Origin: Accumulibacter sp964428215
GTDB lineage: Bacteria; Pseudomonadota; Gammaproteobacteria; Burkholderiales; Rhodocyclaceae
Length of the DNA stretch: 7,613 bases
Direction: 5' to 3'
Assembly (NCBI GenBank): GCA_964428215.1
Contig: CAYRXO010000174.1
Location: 1-7,613 of the forward strand
Under the pieces are notes generated by a model. That model saw only the letters and a list, made by a program, of their open reading frames with translations. It did no database searches and was not told the origin of the DNA. Position 1 is the first letter of the stretch; each line of letters begins with the position of its first letter. Position numbers and translations under genes: made by a program. Shown here piece after piece: positions 1 to 6,051 of the stretch.

Positions 1-741
1 GAACGGCGGCACGGCGCCGGAGGCATTGCCGAAACTGACCAGCATGCCGCAGGTGCGCAAACTGTCGAGAGACGCGGTGAAGGTATCCTTGCCGACGCCG
101 TCGTAGACCACGGAGACGCCTTCGCCGCCGGTCAGTTCGCGCACCCGTCGCGCCACATCCTCACGACCGTAGTCGATTACCGCGTCGCAGCCATGCTCGC
201 GCGCCAGCGCCGCCTTTTCGGCACTCGAGGTGGTGCCGATCACCGTCGCGCCGAGCGCTTTCGCCCACTGGCAGGCAATCAGCCCGACGCCGCCGGCAAT
301 GGCGTGAATCAATACCGTCTCGCCCGGCTGGACGCGATAGGTGCGGCGCAGCAGATAAGCGACGGTCAGTCCTTGCAACATCATCGCCGCGCCGGTCTCG
401 AACGAAATCGCTTCCGGCAGTTTCAGCAAACGGTCGGCAGCGAGGCAGCGTTGCTCACAGTAAGCACCGACCGGTCCGCCGGCATAAGCGACCCGATCAC
501 CCGGCTGCAAGTTTTCGACCCCTGCACCGACGGCTTCGACGACACCGGCAGCTTCCAGGCCGAGGCCACTCGGCAAAGGCAAGGGGTACAAGCCGGTACG
601 ATGATAGATGTCGATGTAATTCAGCCCGACCGCAGCGTGCCGTACACGTGCCTGACTGGCTGCTGGCGATGAGACAGGCACCTCTTCCCGCTGCATCACC
701 TCCGGCCCACCGGTCCGTTCGATGCGAATGGCAAATGACAT
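1..741 (-). CDS. qor: NADPH:quinone oxidoreductase (Qor), 3' end outside window
   Basis: Zinc-independent medium-chain dehydrogenase/reductase that reduces quinones with NADPH in the cytoplasm. Translating the minus strand from ATG at 741-739 gives 247 uninterrupted codons to the window edge. E. coli Qor has about 327 residues, so roughly the last 80 are missing. Seen: the N-terminal GroES-like domain with the family segment NYIDIYHRTGLYPLPLPSGL (residues 41-60), then EAAGVVEAVGAGV. The Rossmann fold has the glycine motif AGGVGLIACQWAKALGA (149-165) and later VVYDGVGKDT and LVSFGNASGAV, both close to E. coli Qor. The start is set by a Shine-Dalgarno (GGAGA, plus-strand 748-752) six bases upstream. 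No zinc-ligand cluster is seen. It reads away from the accessory region; no clear promoter was recognised upstream. Confidence 0.93.
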   Translation of the reverse strand, partial: MSFAIRIERTGGPEVMQREEVPVSSPAASQARVRHAAVGLNYIDIYHRTGLYPLPLPSGLGLEAAGVVEAVGAGVENLQPGDRVAYAGGPVGAYCEQRCLAADRLLKLPEAISFETGAAMMLQGLTVAYLLRRTYRVQPGETVLIHAIAGGVGLIACQWAKALGATVIGTTSSAEKAALAREHGCDAVIDYGREDVARRVRELTGGEGVSVVYDGVGKDTFTASLDSLRTCGMLVSFGNASGAVPPF

Positions 742-1465
742 GGCAATCTCCTGGCAAATTGAAATTGCGGATAACAATCGCTCGTCGGCTTTGACCGCGA
801 CCGCCCACCAGCGGTCCGTTTACGCCATACTGGCGATCAGGAAATCAAATGACCTGCTAGTCTAACAGCCTGGAAGACTGGATGGGGGCGGGAAAGAAAG
901 AGAGCAAGGCAATAGCATGAATGAGAAATGAATGCCGTTTTGCACGATTACACGATGTTCGATGCTTTCTTGCAGGAATTTGCTGATCAGCAAAGACTCA
1001 ACGCCACAAAAATTTTGATGCGCAGGGCTTCGATGTGGTTCAAGAACAACGCCGCGCCGGATTTTTCCATGCCGAATTCATTCATGTGATCGCCCTGCAG
1101 AAATGACCGCGCCGGGGTTCTCTCGAGACACCGCGCAAGTAAGACTTACCTCGGAAGGTGCCTGCGGGGCGGTTGGTTACCCTTCGCGATGGTTCGCCAG
1201 TCGTTGCCGACTTCTTGAGGCACATGAATCATTCTGCGTTTCATTAAAGGGGCACGGTGGCGGGTCAGCTCGACCCTTCGGTCGAAGGCGGATGGTCGTG
1301 GACGACTCTCGATGCTTGAGGCAGAATTCCCTTGGGAAACGCGGATTTATTCGGGTTTGCTGCCCAGGAGCAAAACTAACCAATTGATTCTATGGTACCT
1401 AAGATTTTGAAAAACCAATAAATCTGCGTTTCCCTTGTTAAGACATGCCATCGGGGGAAGCGAGC
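742..1465. other. Intergenic/accessory region without a supported gene
   Basis: About 720 bases between qor and the TIR gene. Short open frames exist but none looks real. One is a 53-codon frame at 928-1089 with a weak upstream GAGAA; another is a 94-codon frame at 1103-1387 of low-complexity Arg/Gly/Ser composition. No family was recognised in either. Small structures seen: a perfect 12-bp palindrome TGCTGATCAGCA (981-992), a hairpin TCGACC-CTTC-GGTCGA (1270-1285), and the inverted-repeat element at 1334-1434 listed separately. It probably holds degenerate mobile or horizontally acquired DNA. Confidence 0.5.
1334..1434. repeat. 101-bp element bounded by 18-bp inverted repeats
   Basis: The left arm GGGAAACGCGGATTTATT (1334-1351) and right arm AATAAATCTGCGTTTCCC (1417-1434) are reverse complements with one mismatch (17 of 18). 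Similarity continues weakly inwards (CGGGTTT against GGTTTTT on the complementary strand). The 65-bp interior has no coding capacity. It ends 31 bases before the TIR start codon. It could be a small non-autonomous mobile element (MITE-like), a pair of IS ends, or a long hairpin in the TIR gene leader. No target-site duplication is obvious, so its nature is unresolved. Confidence 0.55.
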
Positions 1466-2059
1466 ATGGCAAAGATTTTCATCAGCTACAAGCGTGGCAC
1501 GGAACTCGACGAGCCACTTGCGCGTGACATCTGCCAGCGCCTCACTGAAGAGCGTGACGATGTTTTTCTTGACCAGGAAAGCCTTGGTGTTGGCGAGAGG
1601 TGGGCGCAAGCGATCCAGCAGCACCTCGAATCCTGCGACTTGCTCATTGTGCTGCTGTCCGAGGCTGCCGTGTTGAGCGAGATGGTCGCCCAAGAAGTGC
1701 TCTTCTCTCTCCGCGCACAGACATCGCGTGGGCTCGACGACGGTATTCTGCCGGTGCGCGTTACTTATGACGGTGATCTACCTTACCAGTTCAGCACGCT
1801 TCTTTCCGGCATTCGGGATGTGCTCTGGCGCAGTGCAGCAGACACCGAACCACTGTTTAAGCGCTTACGGGCCGCGATAGCTCGCGTCGTCACGGGCGAC
1901 GGGAAGCACACGTGGCAAAAACGTACACCGATTGAAACTGGGCAGCTCACGCCAACACTGCACGGCCGGCTGTGGCGGCGAATCCGATTACACCACTCGA
2001 ACTACCCGGTGGTTCGATGCCAGATTCCCCGTGCTATGTCGAACGAGTTGCCGACCTGA
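1466..2059 (+). CDS. TIR-domain protein, 5' portion of a broken TIR-ATPase gene
   Basis: Encodes a bacterial TIR domain (about residues 3-135), a fold that in many prokaryotes and plants cleaves NAD+ or makes cyclic ADP-ribose signals. Seen: MAKIFISYKR at the start, DDVFLDQESLGVGERW (31-46) matching the box with the conserved FxDxxxxxxGxxW pattern, then SCDLLIVLLSE (56-66). Next comes SEMVAQEV (71-78), whose E77 sits where TIR NADases carry the catalytic glutamate. The start is ATG 1466 rather than 1445: GGGGGAAG lies 5-6 bases upstream, and the fold begins at once. From about residue 155 the frame stops resembling anything. The expected continuation resumes in another frame at 1993, so the last ~45 residues are frameshift read-through. 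The product would be a solitary TIR domain with a junk tail; activity is uncertain. Confidence 0.72.
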   Translation: MAKIFISYKRGTELDEPLARDICQRLTEERDDVFLDQESLGVGERWAQAIQQHLESCDLLIVLLSEAAVLSEMVAQEVLFSLRAQTSRGLDDGILPVRVTYDGDLPYQFSTLLSGIRDVLWRSAADTEPLFKRLRAAIARVVTGDGKHTWQKRTPIETGQLTPTLHGRLWRRIRLHHSNYPVVRCQIPRAMSNELPT

Positions 2060-2550
2060 TCGCGTAGCGTGCATGCCAGTCCAGTGCCTTCGCGCTGGTT
2101 ATTCGTGGTCCAAAGCAATCGGGGAAGAGCTCGCTGTTGGGATGCCTTCTTCGCTCTGCGCGTGCTGACGGCCAGGCAGTGGTGACGATCGATCTGCAGA
2201 GTTTCTCTGAGGCAACCCGCGCCAACGCCAAACAAATGTTATTCGAGTTGTGCGCCCAAGTGGAATACCAGCTGAAATTGCCCCCTGCGATTCGCGCCTT
2301 CTGGAAGGCGAAGTGGCCGCGCGATCCACTCCTGCGCGCGACCTCCTATCGCGCAACCGAGGTGCTCTCGGCACTGGACGGTCGTAAGCTGGTGGTAGGA
2401 CTTGACGAATGCGACACGTTGCTTGGGCGCTGTGGAGGCAGTGTGTTGTTTCCACTATTGCGCTCTTGGGTCGAACAAGCCCGCAGGTCTCTCAAAAATA
2501 ACTGGCGTTTCCTTAACCGCCGATACGGTAGGCGTAAGACGACAAGGTAG
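1993..2550 (+). pseudogene. AAA-type ATPase part of the broken TIR-ATPase gene
   Basis: This frame continues the TIR protein one frame over, after an indel between about 1936 and 1992. It begins PLELPGGSMPDSPCYVERVA, which I recognise as the lead-in of AAA-like (AAA_35/STAND-type) ATPases. An in-frame TAG follows at 2065-2067. Downstream is a Walker A GPKQSGKSS (2107-2133) after FALVIR, then TIDLQSFSEA. The Walker B is KLVVGLDECD (2392-2421, DE at 2404-2409), then VLFPLLRSW. Homology fades near 2490, just where the family would continue into sensor and C-terminal regions, and the rest (to TAG 2548-2550) is foreign. The only plausible internal start, TTG 2137, lies after the Walker A lysine, so an independent product would not bind nucleotide normally. 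Three lesions (frameshift, nonsense, truncation) make this a pseudogene. Confidence 0.72.
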
Positions 2551-2551
2551 T

Positions 2552-3211
2552 ATGTCCTCGCCAGTTTGGCGGCTCGATTCGTGCGTCTTAATATTACGCG
2601 TGGGAAGTCAATGGCGATCACTGCCGCCAAATCGTGGCCAATGGAACGCGGTTTTCAAGCGATTTGCCCGGTGGGCCAAGGTAGGTGCCTGGAGCCAACT
2701 CGAGGAGTTGTTAGCCAAAGAGGCTGATTTGCAGGAAGTTTCCATGGATAGCACGGTCACACGGGCGCACGCCTGCGCGGCAAAGAGTGAGGCGGCCGCA
2801 GAGGCACTGGGCCGTTCCCGAGGCGGTTTTAGTGGCAAGATTCACGCCGTCGTGGACGCCCTTGGATTGCCGATCAAGTTTATCCTGACAGGCGGGCAAG
2901 AGGCCGACATCACGCAGGCCATTCCGTTGATGGAGGTGTCCGCCCAAGCCTGTCTGGCGGACAAAGGGTATGACTCGGATGCCTTTCCGGCTTGGCTCCA
3001 CGAGCGGCATATCCAGGTGGTCATTCCACCCAAAGCCAATCGGAAAGAACAAAGGTCGTGTGATTGGTGGCGTTACAAAGAACGCCATGTCGTCGAATGC
3101 CTGTTTGGGACGTTGAAATACTTCCGCCGCATTGCCATGCGTTATGAGAAAAAAGCAATCCATTTCATGGCAATGCTGACATTCGCCGCCGTCTTGCTAT
3201 GGCTTCGGTAA
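2552..3211 (+). pseudogene. IS5-family (IS427-like) transposase, N-terminally truncated
   Basis: DDE transposase of the IS5 family. From ATG 2552 the frame gives 219 residues. Recognisable homology starts at about residue 7 (2570) with LDSCVLILRVGSQWRSLPP, the end of the usual N-terminal helix-turn-helix region (DUF4096-like). About 30-45 residues that normally precede it are missing. The catalytic core looks complete: D66 in MDSTVTRAH, D137 in ADKGYDSD and E182 in ERHVVECLFGTLKYFRRIAMRYEK-type sequence, with GRSRGGFSGKIH in between. The open frame runs back to 2402, but that part only overlaps the ATPase fragment out of frame and is not transposase. The DNA-binding N-terminus is missing and no left end is present, so it is probably non-functional. 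No separate first ORF was found upstream. Confidence 0.8.
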
Positions 3212-3239
3212 GAGGTGGCAAAATATAAACAGAGCCTAG
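2570..3239 (+). mobile_element. Truncated IS5-family insertion sequence remnant
   Basis: The element consists of the transposase remnant plus a probable right end just after its stop codon. The segment ATATAAACAGAGCCTAG (3223-3239) has the look of an IS427-group terminus, where CAGAGCC-like ends are common. The matching left end would read CTAGGCTCTGTTTATAT and is not found anywhere between the TIR gene and the transposase. The left side is therefore deleted, and the boundary at about 2570 is only where protein homology begins. The left flank falls inside the ATPase gene, so insertion followed by deletion, or another recombination, explains the loss of that gene's 3' end. Confidence 0.6.
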
Positions 3240-3612
3240 TGAAATATTAGGTCCCGATCGGGAGCAGCGCGATCGTATGAATGCGAATGTCACAAATTAT
3301 CAGTAATTAATTCTTACTTTCATATTGTTACGGAATAGCGGACTGCATCTATTTAATTTTTCTATTTTCCTGCCTTTTTGGATTGAGTCATGGAGAAAGA
3401 AAGGCGGGTTCGGCTGATGGACGCTTGGGTTGACATGCGAGACCCCAGATAAGCGAAGAAGGTTGAGCACGATCTGGTCGAGATGCTGCTCATAGCTGAC
3501 CGTGCTGCGCCAATTCGTCCTGAATCTTCCACGCTGAACTGCTCTGTCTTATATAAGATTCATGCGATTGCGCTGCGAAAAGCAGTGAATCGCCCGACCC
3601 GACAGACGGCAG
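3240..3612. other. Gene-free, AT-richer spacer upstream of yajC
   Basis: Between the IS end and the yajC promoter lies DNA visibly richer in A and T than the flanking genes, especially 3290-3370. It contains a perfect 12-bp palindrome TCCCGATCGGGA (3252-3263) and the faint transposase fragment listed at 3390-3509. No gene with a credible start was seen. A 59-codon frame from ATG 3482 runs through the yajC promoter and Shine-Dalgarno and looks accidental. The tgt gene that usually precedes yajC is not here. Confidence 0.5.
3390..3509 (+). pseudogene. Possible ISAs1-type transposase N-terminal fragment
   Basis: Reading this frame through one TAA (3450-3452) gives MDAWVDMRDPR, stop, then AKKVEHDLVEMLLIADRAA. 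The pattern of a DPR triplet followed by a basic stretch, H-x-L and an L-x-I-A helix matches the conserved N-terminus of ISAs1-family transposases (the DDE_Tnp_1-associated domain). Nothing downstream continues the protein, and the DDE core is absent. The match is short and was judged by eye, so it may be chance. Confidence 0.3.
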
Positions 3613-3621
3613 TGGTACAAT
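3613..3621 (+). promoter_or_regulatory. Extended -10 promoter for yajC-secD-secF
   Basis: TGGTACAAT carries the extended -10 TGn followed by TACAAT (3616-3621), one base from consensus. No good -35 lies 16-18 bases upstream, as is typical of extended -10 promoters. It sits 42 bases before the yajC start, giving a short leader (start about 3628) with the Shine-Dalgarno AGGAGA at 3653-3658. The yajC operon is normally read from queA/tgt further upstream, so a local promoter makes sense here. Confidence 0.55.
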
Positions 3622-3663
3622 CCTCGGTCCATTTTTTCACCCCCCTCTTTTCAGGAGACTGAT

Positions 3664-3990
3664 GTGTTGATCAGCCCCGCTTATGCCCAGTCTGCCGCTG
3701 CCGCCGATCCTACCGGCGGCTTCATGCAGTTGCTGCCGATTGTTCTGATGTTCGTTGTCCTCTATTTTCTGATGATCCGCCCGCAGATGAAGCGCGCCAA
3801 GGAACACAAGGCGTTGCTCGAAGCGCTGAACAAAGGTGATGAAGTGGTCACCGGCGGCGGCATCGCCGGAAGGATTACTAAGGTGGGCGACAATTTCATC
3901 ACCGTTGAAATTGCCAACACCGTCGAAATCCAGGTGCAGAAGCAGTCGGTATCGCTGGTTCTGCCCAAAGGCACCCTGAAAACACTCTGA
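3664..3990 (+). CDS. yajC: Sec translocase accessory subunit YajC
   Basis: Small inner-membrane protein that associates with SecD-SecF and SecYEG in protein export. The 108 residues compare with 110 in E. coli. Seen: a short N-terminus ending in the PAYAQ segment and one membrane helix (about 21-38, FMQLLPIVLMFVVLYFLMI). The family signature RPQMKRAKEHK (39-49) follows, then a soluble domain with GDEVVTGGGIAGRITKV (58-74). The start is GTG at 3664, placed five bases after AGGAGA. The upstream ATG at 3662 is out of frame and closes at once (ATG TGT TGA). First gene of yajC-secD-secF, all on the plus strand. The canonical upstream partner tgt is absent. Confidence 0.96.
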   Translation: MLISPAYAQSAAAADPTGGFMQLLPIVLMFVVLYFLMIRPQMKRAKEHKALLEALNKGDEVVTGGGIAGRITKVGDNFITVEIANTVEIQVQKQSVSLVLPKGTLKTL

Positions 3991-4058
3991 AATCTGTCGC
4001 TGGATCGGGCTGCCGCTGACTTCCGGTTTTTCGCTACCATCGTCTGCTGCTACTGGCG

Positions 4059-4077
4059 CCTGCCGGACCCCGGCGGG
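4059..4077 (+). promoter_or_regulatory. GC-rich hairpin in the yajC-secD spacer
   Basis: CCTGCCGG, loop ACC, CCGGCGGG forms an 8-bp stem with one G-U pair. No T-tract follows, so it is not a standard terminator. A second hairpin, GCGCC-TCGC-GGCGC, lies at 4121-4134. Both are in the secD leader and could protect a processed mRNA end or tune read-through. The role is inferred from position only. Confidence 0.35.
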
Positions 4078-4087
4078 TTGCGCTGTG

Positions 4088-4171
4088 ATGCGAAAGTCGG
4101 TGTTCCCTGATATTTTCCCGGCGCCTCGCGGCGCTTACTTTGCCTTCTTCGACACCGGTACGCCACCATGA
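4088..4171 (+). CDS. Putative 27-residue leader ORF coupled to secD
   Basis: ATG 4088 (preceded in frame by GTG 4085) opens a 27-codon frame whose TGA (4169-4171) overlaps the secD start codon as ATGA, the classic arrangement for translational coupling. The peptide begins MRKSVFPDIF, continues PAPRGAYFAFF and ends DTGTPP, so Pro-Pro directly precedes the stop; such ends can slow termination. The same frame has no stop codon from 3980 onward but no ATG, GTG or TTG before 4085. The Shine-Dalgarno is weak (GGCGGG at 4072-4077, inside the hairpin arm). No homologue is recognised. Short open frames are common in GC-rich DNA, so it may be accidental. The argument for it is the exact overlap plus the lack of a ribosome site for secD. 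Confidence 0.25.
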   Translation: MRKSVFPDIFPAPRGAYFAFFDTGTPP

Positions 4172-6039
4172 ACCGCTACCCGCTCTGGAAGTATCTGACC
4201 GTCGCCATCGCGCTATTGCTGGGCCTGATTTATACGCTGCCGAATTTCTTCGGCGAATCGCCGGCGGTGCAGGTTTCCAGTTCCAAGGCGACGATCAAGA
4301 TCGACGATAAAACACGCGAGCGTGTCGCCACGACTTTGAAAACGGCCGGCATCGAAGAGAACGGCATTTTCCAGGATCTGAACGGCATCAAAGTCCGCTT
4401 GCGTAACGGCGACGCGCAGTTGCAGGCGCGCGATGTGCTGGAGAAACAGTTCAATCCCGATCCGACCGATCCGCAGTACGTCGTTGCCCTGAACCTGTTG
4501 TCCAGTTCGCCGCAGTGGTTGAGCAGTCTGCATGCCTTGCCGATGTACCTCGGCCTCGACCTGCGCGGCGGCGTGCATTTTCTGTTGCAGGTGGACATGA
4601 AAGGCGCACTGACCAAACGGCTCGATTCGATCGCCGGCGATCTGCGCAGTCTGTTGCGCGACAAAACTTTGCGTCACGCCGGTATCGCCCGTGAAGGCGA
4701 GCGGCTGGCGGTCCGCTTCCGCGATGCCGAAACGCGCAACAAGGCGCGCGCGGTCATCGAAGACAACCATGCCGATCTGCAGTTGCTCGAACAAGGCGAA
4801 GGCGAGGATCTGAAGCTGGTGGCAACGCTGAAACCGGAAGCGATCAAGCGCATCCAGGAATTCGCCATCAAACAGAACATGACCACCCTGCACAACCGGA
4901 TCAACGAACTCGGCGTCGCCGAGCCGGTGATCGCCCAGCAAGGCGCTGACCGGGTCGTCGTGCAACTACCTGGTGTTCAGGACACGGCCAAGGCCAAGGA
5001 TCTGCTCGGCCGCACCGCGACGCTGGAAATCCGCATGGTCGATGAGACTCCGGGCGCGCTGGAAGCCGCGCAAGCCGGTCAAGTGCCTTTCGGTGCCGAG
5101 TTGTACGTCGAGCGCGGCGGCATGCCCTTGCTGGTCAAAAAACAGGTGGTACTCACCGGCGATCGGCTGACCGACGCACAACCGGGATTCGACAATCAAA
5201 CACACGAACCAGCCGTGCATCTGACGCTCGATTCAGCCGGATCGAGAATCTTCAAGGACGTCACGCGCGACAACGTCGGCAAACGGATGGCGATCCTGCT
5301 GATCGAAAAGGGCAAGGGCGAGGTGGTTACCGCGCCGGTGATCCGTACCGAAATCGGTGGCGGTCGGGTGCAGATTTCCGGACGGATGAGCACCATGGAA
5401 GCCAATGACACAGCCTTGCTCCTGCGTGCCGGTTCGCTCGCCGCGCCGATGGAGATCATCGAGGAACGGACGATTGGCCCCAGCCTCGGCGCCGAAAATA
5501 TCAGTAAAGGTTTCCATTCGACGATGTGGGGTTTCGCAGCCATCGCCACCTTCATGATCGCCTACTACCTGTTGTTCGGACTGGTCTCGGTACTGGCGCT
5601 GGCTGCCAACCTGTTGTTCCTGGTTGCGCTGCTCTCCTTGCTGCAGGCGACCCTGACGCTGCCGGGCATCGCCGCCATCGCGCTGACGCTGGGCATGGCC
5701 ATCGACGCCAACGTGCTGATCAATGAGCGGATACGCGAAGAACTGCGCAACGGTTCGTCTCCGCAGGCCGCCATACACACCGGTTACGAACGCGCCTTCG
5801 GCACCATTCTTGACTCGAACATCACCACCCTGATCGCCGGCATCGCACTGCTGATTTTCGGCTCCGGACCGGTGCGCGGCTTCGCTGTCGTCCACTGTCT
5901 CGGCATCCTGACCTCGCTGTTTTCGGCGGTCGTCGTTTCACGCGCCCTGATCAATCTGATTTACGGTCGCCGCCGCAAAGTCGAATCGCTTTCGATCGGA
6001 CAGGTCTGGAAACCCGGCAACAGCGCCGCGGCCCATTGA
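4168..6039 (+). CDS. secD: Protein translocase subunit SecD
   Basis: Inner-membrane RND-superfamily protein that, with SecF, uses the proton gradient to pull exported proteins out on the periplasmic side after SecA/SecYEG translocation. The 623 residues are close to the usual length of about 615. Seen: helix 1 (about 7-27), then the large periplasmic region with YLGLDLRGGVHFLLQVDM (127-144) and NELGVAEPVIAQQGADRVVV (246-265), the P1 head, and GPSLG (437-441). Five C-terminal helices follow from about 452 to 599. LGMAIDANVLINERIREELR (508-527) includes D513, equivalent to the proton-path aspartate D519 of E. coli. MNRYPLWKYL is the canonical N-terminus and fixes the start, although no Shine-Dalgarno precedes it (the ATG follows GGTACGCCACC). 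It is followed after 12 bases by secF. Confidence 0.97.
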   Translation: MNRYPLWKYLTVAIALLLGLIYTLPNFFGESPAVQVSSSKATIKIDDKTRERVATTLKTAGIEENGIFQDLNGIKVRLRNGDAQLQARDVLEKQFNPDPTDPQYVVALNLLSSSPQWLSSLHALPMYLGLDLRGGVHFLLQVDMKGALTKRLDSIAGDLRSLLRDKTLRHAGIAREGERLAVRFRDAETRNKARAVIEDNHADLQLLEQGEGEDLKLVATLKPEAIKRIQEFAIKQNMTTLHNRINELGVAEPVIAQQGADRVVVQLPGVQDTAKAKDLLGRTATLEIRMVDETPGALEAAQAGQVPFGAELYVERGGMPLLVKKQVVLTGDRLTDAQPGFDNQTHEPAVHLTLDSAGSRIFKDVTRDNVGKRMAILLIEKGKGEVVTAPVIRTEIGGGRVQISGRMSTMEANDTALLLRAGSLAAPMEIIEERTIGPSLGAENISKGFHSTMWGFAAIATFMIAYYLLFGLVSVLALAANLLFLVALLSLLQATLTLPGIAAIALTLGMAIDANVLINERIREELRNGSSPQAAIHTGYERAFGTILDSNITTLIAGIALLIFGSGPVRGFAVVHCLGILTSLFSAVVVSRALINLIYGRRRKVESLSIGQVWKPGNSAAAH

Positions 6040-6051
6040 GGAGGAACCAGC

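Noticed and set aside
767..778. GCGGATAACAAT, identical to 12 bases of the E. coli lac operator, upstream of qor
   Set aside because: Only half of the operator matches, there is no symmetric partner half-site, and no LacI-type regulator or sugar gene is near. A chance match is likelier; vector carry-over is unlikely because the flanks differ from lac DNA.
928..1089. 53-codon ORF starting MNAVLHDYTM, with a 32-codon frame on the opposite strand (987-1085)
   Set aside because: Weak ribosome site, no recognised family, both strands open over the same bases, and the surroundings are degenerate. Not supported as a gene.
1103..1387. 94-codon plus-strand ORF and its 68-codon antisense partner
   Set aside because: No Shine-Dalgarno, no recognisable domain, and it runs into the inverted-repeat element; composition looks non-coding.
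742..3663. CRISPR array or toxin-antitoxin pair in the accessory region
   Set aside because: No regularly spaced direct repeats and no pair of short adjacent ORFs with credible starts were found.
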